The position numbers were made by a program, and so were the translations under genes. Source: Pseudomonas bananamidigenes (lineage in GTDB: Bacteria; Pseudomonadota; Gammaproteobacteria; Pseudomonadales; Pseudomonadaceae). From it: a stretch of 64,000 nt of DNA. Positions 34,473 through 43,007 of the stretch are shown here, one piece after another. The DNA lies in assembly GCF_001679645.1 (NCBI RefSeq), contig NZ_LRUN01000060.1, forward strand, positions 1-64,000, read 5' to 3'. Position 1 is the first letter of the stretch. Each line of letters opens with the position of its first letter. The notes below the pieces were generated by a model, which made no database searches, had not been told where the DNA came from, and was given only the letters and a program-made list of their open reading frames with translations.

Positions 34473-35339
34473 TCAGTCATCCAGCGCTTTGACCGCTTTT
34501 GGCGACAGTCGCAAGCTGCGCAGACTGCGCTTGACGCTCTTGAGGTGGTTGACCAGGCTCGGACCCCGCGCCATGGCCACGCCCATGGCCAGCACATCGA
34601 TCACGACCAGGTGGGCGATGCGCGACGTCAGCGGCGTATAGATTTCAGTGTCCTCGTGCACATCGATTGCCAGGTTGACCGTCGACAGCTCGGCCAACGG
34701 TGTCTGGCTCGGGCACAAGGTGATCAGCGATGCACCGCTTTCCCGGACGAGGTTGGCAGTGATCAGCAAATCCTTGGAACGACCGGACTGGGAAATGCAG
34801 ATCGCCACGTCGGTGGGCTTCAGCGTCACCGCCGACATCGCCTGCATGTGCGGATCGGAATACGCCGCAGCGGTCAGCAACAGACGGAAGAACTTGTGCT
34901 GCGCATCCGCAGCCACTGCGCCCGATGCACCAAAACCATAGAACTCGACGCGCTGGGCCTGAGACATCAGCGTCACCGCGCGCTGCAACTCCTGCGGATC
35001 GAGCTTCTCGCGAACTTCCATCAGCGTGTGCAGGGTGGTGTCGAAAATTTTCAGGCTGTAGTCGGCGACCGAGTCGTCTTCATGGATCGCGAACTGACCG
35101 AAACTTGCGCCCGCCGCGAGGCTTTGCGCAAGCTTGAGTTTCAGATCCTGAAAACCGGAACAACCGATGGCACGACAGAAGCGCACGATGGTCGGTTCAC
35201 TGATGCCGACGCTGTGGGCCAGGTCGGCCATGGAACTGTGCATCACCGCCGCGGGGTCAAGCAGCACGTGGTCGGCGACCTTGAGCTCCGACTTGCGTAA
35301 CAGGTGACGTGACTGGGCGATGTGTTGCAGCAGATTCAA
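34473..35339 (-). CDS. RpiR/HexR-family transcriptional regulator
   Basis: A 288-residue regulator with N-terminal RpiR helix-turn-helix (MADLAHSVGISEPTIVRFCR) and a SIS sugar-phosphate domain (VEFYGFGASGAVAADAQHKF, ICISQSGRSKDLL, DIYTP-like TEIYTPLTSR). HexR relatives sense KDPG and control Entner-Doudoroff genes; this copy differs from canonical HexR and sits in the pyc-uvrD arm rather than beside zwf, so it is taken as a paralogue. A perfect palindrome of HexR type 62 nt upstream suggests autoregulation. Confidence 0.85.
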   Translation of the reverse strand: MNLLQHIAQSRHLLRKSELKVADHVLLDPAAVMHSSMADLAHSVGISEPTIVRFCRAIGCSGFQDLKLKLAQSLAAGASFGQFAIHEDDSVADYSLKIFDTTLHTLMEVREKLDPQELQRAVTLMSQAQRVEFYGFGASGAVAADAQHKFFRLLLTAAAYSDPHMQAMSAVTLKPTDVAICISQSGRSKDLLITANLVRESGASLITLCPSQTPLAELSTVNLAIDVHEDTEIYTPLTSRIAHLVVIDVLAMGVAMARGPSLVNHLKSVKRSLRSLRLSPKAVKALDD

Positions 35340-35400
35340 GGGGCTGGACTCTTGTTATGGAAAGATGTGCGTTGGCCAGATGCCGGGGATGTAGCAAGCT

Positions 35401-35415
35401 TGTAGTTATACTACA
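35401..35415. promoter_or_regulatory. HexR-type palindrome TGTAGTTATACTACA
   Basis: A perfect 6-bp dyad TGTAGT/ACTACA around TAT, upstream of the RpiR/HexR-like gene. HexR-like sites in gammaproteobacteria have the form TGTARTWWWAYTACA, so this is a good candidate for self-control. The other flank is the 3' end of the GGDEF/EAL gene, so only the regulator is a target here. Confidence 0.7.
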
Positions 35416-35489
35416 TGAATCGGCTTTTTGCCTGCTCAATGCGTAACCGGAACGCCCCATATCCGGAGACACGCATTGCATGTAGCCCT

Positions 35490-38363
35490 TTATCGGGGAT
35501 TTTCCTGCTGGCGCAACAAGCCGGCGAGACCGACGGCCTCCACCGGACGGCTGATCAGATACCCCTGCACCTCGTCACAGCCCTCGGCTTTCAGGAAATC
35601 AAGTTGCTCCTGCCGCTCGACGCCTTCGGCCACCACCTTCAGCGACAGTCCATGGGCCATGGCGATGATCGCGCGAGTGATGGCCGCATCTTCGCCCCCC
35701 TCCCCCAATCCACGGATGAATGCCTGGTCGATCTTCACGTAATCCACCGGAATCCGCTTCAGATAACTCAATGACGAATAACCGGTACCGAAATCGTCAA
35801 TCGCCAGCTTCACACCCAAATCACGCAGCTGCTGAAAGGTCGCGATGATGTGCTCGACACTGTCGAGCAATTGGCTTTCGGTCAGCTCAAGTTCAAGGTA
35901 GTGCGGCGCCAGCCCGGTTTCTTCCAGCACCTGGCGCACCAGGCTGGCCAGTTTTCCCTGGCGCAACTGATGCACTGAAAGATTCACCGAAACCCGGATC
36001 GGCTCCAGCCCCTGACGCTGCCACTCGCACGCCTGCCGGCATGCCTGACGCAGCACGAACTCGCCGATCGGACCGATCAGCCCCGTCTCCTCCGCCAGCC
36101 CGATGAAATCCCCCGGCGGCACTCGGCCCATGGTCGGATGATCCCAGCGCACCAGTGCTTCGGCGGCGTTGAGACGGCCCGTCGCCAGGCACAGTTTCGG
36201 TTGGTAGAACACGCTCAGCTGCCGCTCTTCGATGGCTTTGCGCAGCTGGTTTTCCAGCTGCAGACGCTCCAGCGTGCTGGCCTGCAGGCTGTCGGTGTAG
36301 AACTGGAAGTTGTTGCCGCCTAGATGCTTGGCATGTTGCATCGCCATGTTCGACTGACTGACCAGCGCGGCGATCTCCCGGGCGTTGTCCGGCAGCATGC
36401 TGATCCCCATCGAAGCGCTCACCACCAATTCGTGCCCTTCCACCGTCAGCGGCAGACGCAGCTTGCACGACAACCGTGTCGCGACCCGCGCCAGACTCGA
36501 CAGGTTGCTGTAAGCATCGAACAACACCGCAAACTCATCGCCGGATAACCGGGCGATCGTGTCCGCTTCCGGCAAGGCATTGACCAGACGCCGCGACATC
36601 CTTTGCAGCAACTGGTCGGCTATCTCATGACCCAGGCTGTCATTGAGCAATTTGAAGCGATCCAGGTTGATGTGCAGCAGCGCCAGATTCCGTCGTACGC
36701 CCTGTCGCACCCGCTGATGCGCTTCGTGCAGCCTTTCGCGAAACAGCGAGCGGTTGGCCAGGCCGGTGAGTTCGTCATAGTGGGTCAGGTAGCGCATCCG
36801 TTCCTCGGATTCGCGACGGGCGGAAAGATCGGCGAAGAAGCCCACGATATGGCTGACATTTCCCCGGTTATCGCGCACCGCATTCAATTGCAGCCACTGC
36901 GGATAAAGCTCGCCGTTCTTGCGGGTCTCCACCAGCTCGCCTTGCCAGCTGCCGTGCTGCTCCAGTGCCTGGCGGATGGTGATGTAGTGCCGCCGGGCGT
37001 CGCGGCTGCATGGCAGTTCCACGACATTGCGTCCGAGCATGTCATCGATGTCATAACCGGTGACCCGGCTGAAAGCCTGATTGACGGCGATCAGCGAATA
37101 ATTCGGGTCGAGGATCACGATGCCTTCGCTGGCCGCCTCGAACACCGTCGCGGCCAATTGCTGCTGGGCTTCCAGATTTTTGCTGGCACTGATGTCGCGT
37201 CGGGTGCCGACCATGCGAAGCACCCGCCCGCTGTCATCGCGCTCGACCGCCCGACCACGGTCTTCGATCCAGACCCAGTGCCCGTCGCCATGGCGCACCC
37301 GGTATTCGATCTGATAGTCCTCGCTGCGGCCTTTCAAATGCTCGATCAGCGCCCGTTTGAGTGGCGGCACATCTTCGGGATGCAAGCGTGGCCGTAAATG
37401 CCTGAGCAAGCCGGTGACGTATTCAGGGTCAATGCCGAACAATTCCTGGATCTGCGTGTGGTGAACCTCGTCGGTCTGCAGGTTCCAGTCCCACAACCCC
37501 AGCTCACTGGCCTTCAACGCCAGGGCCAGGCGCGCTTCGCTCTTGCTCAGGGCCTGATTGGCGAGATCCAGTTCACGACTGCGCCGGGCCACCCGATCCT
37601 CCAGCTCGGCCTGTGCCTCACGCAACTTGCCTTCGGCCGAACGACGCTGCTCGATTTCCTTCGCCAACGCCTGATTGAGCAGATCGCTGCGAGTTTGCGC
37701 CTGTTGCAGGTGTTCGATCAGGTGCTGATTCTGAAAGCGCCGCAGCAAGCCACGGTCGATCAAACGGTTGACCTGCCACGCCACCACGCTCAGTGAACCG
37801 AGCAGAATCAGACCGAGCCAGCCCCAGCCACGCGCCAGTTCGTCGCCTCCCCAGAACAGATAGCCGATGGCCGGGAGCAGGCACGGCAAGGTAAAGGATA
37901 GAAAGGCCGGAATGCTCACGGCGTAGGCCACACTGGCTGACAGCGTCGCGGCGCCGATCAGGCCGAAAACCCATGCCTGTTGCAGGAAGTTGTCGGCCGG
38001 CACAAGGGCGATGCCGGCTGCGGCCAGGGTCAGACCGGTCATGGTCGACCCGAGCAGGAACATCCGGCCCCAGACCGGCCGTGCCTGGCGATCGGGTATC
38101 GCCGAATCGAATGCCGCGACCTGGATCACCCGCAACGCCACCAGCGACAACAGCCAGATCAGCCAGACGCTGACCACGAAGTAGCGCTGCGGACTCCAGA
38201 GCAGAACGGCGCAGACCAGACCATTGATCAACATGAACAGGGTGGGCAACAGCGAACCCTGATAGAGAAGACGCGTGCGCTCGACCGCCATCTGGGTGGC
38301 GTAATGCTTGCGGATCATCCGGGGTTCCACAGAGGGGCCCGACAGGTCGAAGCTGAGGGTCAT
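35490..38363 (-). CDS. Membrane PAS-GGDEF-EAL protein (c-di-GMP turnover)
   Basis: A 957-residue protein. Six or so hydrophobic helices occupy about residues 40-225, then a coiled coil (LREAQAELEDRVARRSREL). Two PAS regions follow (about 275-385 and 405-520, the first with PAC RVRHGDGHWVWIEDRG). The GGDEF domain has SGDEF in place of GGDEF near 606, and the EAL domain has EALVRWDHP near 734 and DDFGTGYSSLSYLKR. The EAL site looks intact, so phosphodiesterase activity is likely; cyclase activity is uncertain. Start 38363 is chosen over an ATG about 33 nt upstream; neither has a strong ribosome site. Confidence 0.9.
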   Translation of the reverse strand: MTLSFDLSGPSVEPRMIRKHYATQMAVERTRLLYQGSLLPTLFMLINGLVCAVLLWSPQRYFVVSVWLIWLLSLVALRVIQVAAFDSAIPDRQARPVWGRMFLLGSTMTGLTLAAAGIALVPADNFLQQAWVFGLIGAATLSASVAYAVSIPAFLSFTLPCLLPAIGYLFWGGDELARGWGWLGLILLGSLSVVAWQVNRLIDRGLLRRFQNQHLIEHLQQAQTRSDLLNQALAKEIEQRRSAEGKLREAQAELEDRVARRSRELDLANQALSKSEARLALALKASELGLWDWNLQTDEVHHTQIQELFGIDPEYVTGLLRHLRPRLHPEDVPPLKRALIEHLKGRSEDYQIEYRVRHGDGHWVWIEDRGRAVERDDSGRVLRMVGTRRDISASKNLEAQQQLAATVFEAASEGIVILDPNYSLIAVNQAFSRVTGYDIDDMLGRNVVELPCSRDARRHYITIRQALEQHGSWQGELVETRKNGELYPQWLQLNAVRDNRGNVSHIVGFFADLSARRESEERMRYLTHYDELTGLANRSLFRERLHEAHQRVRQGVRRNLALLHINLDRFKLLNDSLGHEIADQLLQRMSRRLVNALPEADTIARLSGDEFAVLFDAYSNLSSLARVATRLSCKLRLPLTVEGHELVVSASMGISMLPDNAREIAALVSQSNMAMQHAKHLGGNNFQFYTDSLQASTLERLQLENQLRKAIEERQLSVFYQPKLCLATGRLNAAEALVRWDHPTMGRVPPGDFIGLAEETGLIGPIGEFVLRQACRQACEWQRQGLEPIRVSVNLSVHQLRQGKLASLVRQVLEETGLAPHYLELELTESQLLDSVEHIIATFQQLRDLGVKLAIDDFGTGYSSLSYLKRIPVDYVKIDQAFIRGLGEGGEDAAITRAIIAMAHGLSLKVVAEGVERQEQLDFLKAEGCDEVQGYLISRPVEAVGLAGLLRQQENPR

Positions 38364-38622
38364 AGGCAACGTTCTTGTTCTTATAAGTGTGAGCATGCGC
38401 CCGGAAACGTGGACGGAGCATACACAAGCCCAACCACTTGCCAAACTGCTCCAGATCATAATTTCGCCGAAACTTTTCGGTCTCCCGTCACCCGTCAAAG
38501 CCCCGAAGCGAGGCGGGCCAACGCCTGTGGCCGATGACCGACCGGTCGTCATTGACCGCACTTTCATCGGCTAATGCAAAGCTCGGTTTGCCCGGGCCTG
38601 CGACGCACCCTAGAATGCCCCG

Positions 38623-40806
38623 ATGCGCGATGATCTCTCCCTTCTGCTGAACTCCCTTAACGACGCCCAACGCCAGGCCGTAGCGGCCCCCGTTGGTCGT
38701 CAATTGGTCCTGGCCGGTGCCGGCTCCGGCAAAACCCGAGTGCTGGTGCACCGTATCGCCTGGTTGATCCAGGTGGAAAACGCCTCGCCCCACTCGATCC
38801 TGTCGGTGACCTTCACCAACAAGGCCGCCGCCGAGATGCGTCACCGCATCGAGCAATTGCTGGGCATCAACCCGGCCGGCATGTGGGTTGGCACTTTCCA
38901 CGGCCTGGCGCACCGCTTGCTGCGAGCCCACTGGCAGGAAGCCGGGCTGAGCCAGACCTTCCAGATCCTCGACAGCGATGACCAGCAACGACTGGTCAAG
39001 CGGGTGATCCGTGAGCTGGGGCTGGACGAACAGCGCTGGCCGGCCCGTCAGGCCCAGTGGTTCATCAACGGGCAGAAAGATGAAGGTCTCCGCCCGCAAC
39101 ACATTCAGGCCAGCGGCGACCTGTACCTGGCCACCATGCGCGGCATCTATGAGGCCTACGAGGCTGCCTGCCAGCGCGCCGGGGTCATCGATTTCTCCGA
39201 ACTGCTGCTGCGCGCCCTCGACCTTTGGCGCGACCATCCGGGCCTGCTGGCACATTACCAGAAGCGTTTCCGGCACATCCTGGTGGACGAGTTCCAGGAC
39301 ACCAACGCCGTGCAATACGCCTGGTTGCGTCTGCTGGGCAAGGGCGGCGACAGCCTGATGGTGGTCGGGGACGATGACCAGTCGATCTACGGCTGGCGCG
39401 GCGCGAAAATCGAAAACATTCACCAGTATTCCTCCGACTTCCCGGATTCCGAGACCATCCGTCTGGAGCAGAACTACCGCTCCACCGCCGGCATCCTGAA
39501 AGCGGCCAACGCCTTGATTGCCAACAACACCGGGCGTCTGGGCAAAGAGCTGTGGACCGACGGAGGCGACGGCGAAGCGATCAATCTGTACGCCGCGTTC
39601 AACGAACACGATGAAGCACGCTACGTTGTCGAAACCATCGAAAGCGCGCTGAAAACCGGCCTGGCTCGCAGCGATATCGCGATTCTCTACCGCTCCAACG
39701 CCCAGTCCCGCGTTCTGGAAGAAGCCTTGCTGCGCGAGCGCATTCCATACCGTATCTATGGCGGTCAGCGCTTCTTCGAGCGAGCGGAAATCAAGAACGC
39801 CATGGCCTACCTGCGTTTGCTGGAAGGTCGCGGCAACGATGCAGCGCTGGAGCGGGTGATCAACGTTCCGGCACGGGGCATCGGCGAGAAAACCGTCGAG
39901 GCGATCCGCGAACATGCACGCCACAGCGATGTGTCGATGTGGGAAGCCATGCGCCAGCTGGTGGCCAACAAAGGCCTGACCGGTCGTGCGGCCGGCGCCC
40001 TCGGTGCGTTTATCGAGCTGATCGAGAACCTCGCCGCCAAGTGCGCCGAGATGCCGTTGCACCTGATGACCCAGACCGTCATCGAGCAATCCGGCCTGAT
40101 CGCTTACCACGAAGCGGAAAAAGGCGAGAAAGGCCAGGCCCGGGTGGAAAACCTTGAAGAACTGGTCAGCGCTGCGCGCAACTTCGAGAACACCGAAGAG
40201 GACGAAGACCTGACGCCGCTGGCGGCATTCCTCGGTCACGCCTCGCTGGAAGCCGGTGACACCCAGGCCGACGAACATGAAGACAGCATTCAGCTGATGA
40301 CCCTGCACAGCGCCAAGGGCCTGGAATTCCCTTACGTGTTCCTGGTGGGCATGGAAGAAGGTCTGTTCCCGCACAAGATGAGTCTGGAAGAACCGGGGCG
40401 TCTTGAGGAAGAGCGACGCCTGGCCTATGTCGGTATCACCCGGGCCATGCAGAATCTGGTGATGACCTATGCCGAGACCCGGCGCCTGTATGGCAGCGAA
40501 ACCTACAACAAGGTATCGCGATTCGTACGGGAAGTGCCGAAAGGTCTGGTCCAGGAGGTGCGGCTGTCGAACAGTGTCAGCCGGCCGTTCGGCGGCAATC
40601 AGTCGATGAGCGGCAGCAACCTGTTCAGCGGCAGCGAGATTCCGGAAACCGGCCTGAGCCTCGGCCAGGCCGTCCGTCACTCGATCTTTGGCGATGGCGT
40701 AATCCTCAACTTCGAGGGCACCGGCGCTCAGGCCAGGGTTCAAGTGAACTTCAGTGAAGGCAGCAAGTGGCTGATGCTGGGGTACGCGAAGCTGGAAGCG
40801 ATCTGA
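38623..40806 (+). CDS. uvrD: DNA helicase II
   Basis: A 727-residue superfamily 1A 3'-5' helicase used in nucleotide-excision and mismatch repair. Walker A AGAGSGKTRVL near 28-38, motif Ia SVTFTNKAAAEMRHRI, DEFQDTN (Walker B) near 223, VGDDDQSIYGWRGA, LEQNYRST, TLHSAKGLEFPYVF and VGITRAM are all present, and the C-terminal Tudor-like end VNFSEGSKWLMLGYAKLE is complete. Length matches UvrD. Followed by a REP pair. Confidence 0.97.
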   Translation: MRDDLSLLLNSLNDAQRQAVAAPVGRQLVLAGAGSGKTRVLVHRIAWLIQVENASPHSILSVTFTNKAAAEMRHRIEQLLGINPAGMWVGTFHGLAHRLLRAHWQEAGLSQTFQILDSDDQQRLVKRVIRELGLDEQRWPARQAQWFINGQKDEGLRPQHIQASGDLYLATMRGIYEAYEAACQRAGVIDFSELLLRALDLWRDHPGLLAHYQKRFRHILVDEFQDTNAVQYAWLRLLGKGGDSLMVVGDDDQSIYGWRGAKIENIHQYSSDFPDSETIRLEQNYRSTAGILKAANALIANNTGRLGKELWTDGGDGEAINLYAAFNEHDEARYVVETIESALKTGLARSDIAILYRSNAQSRVLEEALLRERIPYRIYGGQRFFERAEIKNAMAYLRLLEGRGNDAALERVINVPARGIGEKTVEAIREHARHSDVSMWEAMRQLVANKGLTGRAAGALGAFIELIENLAAKCAEMPLHLMTQTVIEQSGLIAYHEAEKGEKGQARVENLEELVSAARNFENTEEDEDLTPLAAFLGHASLEAGDTQADEHEDSIQLMTLHSAKGLEFPYVFLVGMEEGLFPHKMSLEEPGRLEEERRLAYVGITRAMQNLVMTYAETRRLYGSETYNKVSRFVREVPKGLVQEVRLSNSVSRPFGGNQSMSGSNLFSGSEIPETGLSLGQAVRHSIFGDGVILNFEGTGAQARVQVNFSEGSKWLMLGYAKLEAI

Positions 40807-40824
40807 AACCCGGTTTTGCTGTTC

Positions 40825-40912
40825 TGTGGGAGCGAGCCTGCCCGCGAATCGAAGCGCTGCGGTTTACCTGATAAACCACGGTGCAGCCATCGCGAGCAGG
40901 CTCGCCCCCACA
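40825..40912. repeat. REP pair with a small central hairpin
   Basis: Inverted REP copies at about 40825-40847 and 40890-40912 flank a perfect GGTTTA/TAAACC hairpin at 40861-40877. The unit lies between uvrD and the EamA gene. Confidence 0.78.
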
Positions 40913-40949
40913 GGGTTCATGTCACCATTCATCCAACGGGGCGTTATCC

Positions 40950-41390
40950 ATGGGCTCAGGCTTCTTTTCTTCCTGGACATTCTGGGCCCTGCTCTCGGCC
41001 ACTTTCGCCGCGCTGACGGCGATCTTCGCCAAGGTGGGCATCGAAAACGTCAATTCCGACTTCGCCACCCTCCTGCGAACAATCGTGGTACTGGTCAGCC
41101 TGGCCTTGATTTTGTACGCCACGGGCCAATATCAGTCTCTGGGAGAGATCTCTGCCAAAAGCTATTTGTTCCTGCTGTTGTCGGGGCTGGGTACCGGGGC
41201 TTCGTGGCTGTGCTATTTCCGCGCATTGAAAGTCGGGCCGGCTTCGCTGGTCGCTCCGGTGGACAAGCTCAGCGTGGTACTGGTGGCCGTGCTCGGCGTG
41301 ATCCTGCTGGGCGAGAAACTCGACCTGCGCCAATGGGGCGGCATCGGCTTGATCACGGCAGGCGTGGTGATGCTGGCGCTTAAACGCTGA
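40950..41390 (+). CDS. Short EamA-family membrane protein
   Basis: A 146-residue protein with about five hydrophobic helices: FWALLSATFAALTAIFAKVG, then LLRTIVVLVSLALILY, YLFLLLSGLGTGASWLCYF, LVAPVDKLSVVLVAVLGVIL and a last helix ending MLALKR. It is one EamA repeat, like half of a DMT transporter, and must dimerise as small multidrug-resistance-type proteins do. The motif DKLSVVL before the fourth helix is usual for this subgroup. Start 40950 excludes unsupported upstream residues. Substrate unknown. Confidence 0.85.
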   Translation: MGSGFFSSWTFWALLSATFAALTAIFAKVGIENVNSDFATLLRTIVVLVSLALILYATGQYQSLGEISAKSYLFLLLSGLGTGASWLCYFRALKVGPASLVAPVDKLSVVLVAVLGVILLGEKLDLRQWGGIGLITAGVVMLALKR

Positions 41391-41565
41391 TCAATTTCCC
41401 ACTGAACCTACATCCTTTTCCTACAGACAAAAGTACATGGTCTTATTGCCTCGACCGAGCTGAACGTAACCTGTCAGGCAAAAGCCCGAAACACTCTCTC
41501 GCTAGCCAGTGACACTTCAGCTGTGCAACATGGCGCGCGTGTCTCCACAAACGGGAATTCCCTTT

Positions 41566-42441
41566 ATGAAACGTTTTCTTAGCATCGCCATGGCGTTGTG
41601 CATCGGCCTGACGATGAGCCTCGACGCCAACGCCAAGCGCTTCGGTGGTGGCAAAAGCGCCGGCGCTGCGCCGACGCACCAGACCAGCCAGATGGCTCCT
41701 TCTTCTCCGGCCATGGGCGGAGCGGCTGCGACCGCCGGAGCTGCCGGTGCCGCAGGCGCTGCTGCCAAGGCCGGCGGCGCTTCGAAATGGCTCGGCCCTC
41801 TGGCCGGCATCGCCGCCGGTGGCCTGCTGGCGTCCATGTTCATGGGCGGCGGCTTCCAGGGCATGCAGTTCTTCGACATCCTGATCATGGCCGTGATCGC
41901 GTTCGTGATCTTCCGCTTCATCGCCGCTCGTCGCCGCAAGCAGCAGGAGCAGTTCGCTCCGGCCGGCGCACCGATGCAGCGTGAAGTGTTCGAGCAGAAA
42001 CCTGCCGCCATGGGTTCGATCTTCGGCGGGTCGGCCGCTCCGGTTGCCGCCCGTCCGGTGATCAACGCGCCGGCCTGGTTCAACGAGCAGCGCTTCCTCG
42101 AGGCCGCCCGCAGCCACTTCCAGGCGCTGCAGCAGCACTGGGACGCCAATGAAATGGACAAGATCGCCGAGTTCGTGACCCCGCAAATGCTTGAATTCCT
42201 CAAGCGTGAGCGTGCGGATCTGGGTGACGGCTTCCAATCCACCTACATCGACAACCTTCAGGTACAGCTGGATGGCGTGGATGATCGGGCGGACAAGACC
42301 ATCGCCACCCTGACCTTCAGCGGCGTGTCGAAAACCTCGCGTTTCGACCAGGGCGAAACGTTCAGCGAAAGCTGGAACATGGAACGTCCACAGGGCGAAA
42401 ACCAGCCTTGGCTGGTCGCCGGTATCCGCCAGAACGGCTGA
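41566..42441 (+). CDS. Tim44-like domain membrane protein
   Basis: A 291-residue protein. A signal-like N-terminus (MKRFLSIAMALCIGLTMSLDANA) leads to a Gly/Ala-rich low-complexity stretch (about 24-85). Two close hydrophobic helices follow (WLGPLAGIAAGGLLASMFMG and FFDILIMAVIAFVIFRFIA), then a basic RRRK turn and a cytosolic Tim44-like domain (about 170-290) starting APAWFNEQRFLEAARSHF. Relatives (TimA-like) are inner-membrane proteins of uncertain role. ACGGGAA precedes the start; an intrinsic terminator follows. Confidence 0.85.
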   Translation: MKRFLSIAMALCIGLTMSLDANAKRFGGGKSAGAAPTHQTSQMAPSSPAMGGAAATAGAAGAAGAAAKAGGASKWLGPLAGIAAGGLLASMFMGGGFQGMQFFDILIMAVIAFVIFRFIAARRRKQQEQFAPAGAPMQREVFEQKPAAMGSIFGGSAAPVAARPVINAPAWFNEQRFLEAARSHFQALQQHWDANEMDKIAEFVTPQMLEFLKRERADLGDGFQSTYIDNLQVQLDGVDDRADKTIATLTFSGVSKTSRFDQGETFSESWNMERPQGENQPWLVAGIRQNG

Positions 42442-42473
42442 TCCCTTCGGCGTCAAACATGCAGCAAAGCAAA

Positions 42474-42500
42474 CCCCGGCCCAGGCCGGGGTTTTCTATT
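42474..42500 (+). terminator. Intrinsic terminator of the Tim44-like gene
   Basis: An 8-bp stem CCCCGGCC/GGCCGGGG with a CA apex followed by TTTTCTATTT. Confidence 0.9.
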
Positions 42501-42578
42501 TCGCGGTTGCATCTATAGCGAGCTACTGTATAAACCGGCCCATATACACCGCGCCATTCAAGCAAGAGGACCCCGGAC

Positions 42579-42986
42579 GTGGAAGAAATCATCGAACAAC
42601 TGCGCGAAGCCAACGAACCCGTGCCGGTTCCTCTGGAGCTGCCTGATGAAGACCAACTGGTGGAAATCGAAGAAGAGCTCTTCATCAACATCCCGTTCGT
42701 CTTCAAGGAATTCCTGCTGACCGTCAGCGATGTGGTCTATGGCAGCCTGGAGCCGGTGACCGTCACCGACCCGCAGTCCCACACCTATCTGCCGGATGTG
42801 GCGGCCAACGCCTGGGATGCCGGCGTACCGCGCGATCTGATTCCGATCTGCCAGGACGGCGACAACTACTACTGCGTCGAAGAGGACGGCACCGTGGTGC
42901 TGTGGTCCGGCGAAGAAGAGCTGATCACCGAAGAGTCCTGGGAATCGGTCTGGCACTGGGCCCGGGACGTCTGGCTGGAAAGCTGA
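42579..42986 (+). CDS. SMI1/KNR4 family protein
   Basis: A 135-residue acidic protein beginning at a GTG after AAGAGGA. ELFINIPFVFKEFLLTVSDV resembles the SUKH core (ExxLGxxLPxdyrefL), followed by VPRDLIPICQDGDNYYCVEE and a Trp-rich end (ESWESVWHWARDVW). The superfamily includes immunity proteins against contact-dependent toxins, but stand-alone housekeeping members like this are common in Pseudomonas; no toxin gene is adjacent. Confidence 0.82.
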   Translation: MEEIIEQLREANEPVPVPLELPDEDQLVEIEEELFINIPFVFKEFLLTVSDVVYGSLEPVTVTDPQSHTYLPDVAANAWDAGVPRDLIPICQDGDNYYCVEEDGTVVLWSGEEELITEESWESVWHWARDVWLES

Positions 42987-43007
42987 GCCGCCAGGCGCCC
43001 CGCCGGG

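Noticed and set aside
42579..42986. SMI1/KNR4 protein as immunity partner of the toxin-like gene
   Set aside because: It is 23 kb away from the toxin and flanked by conserved housekeeping genes.
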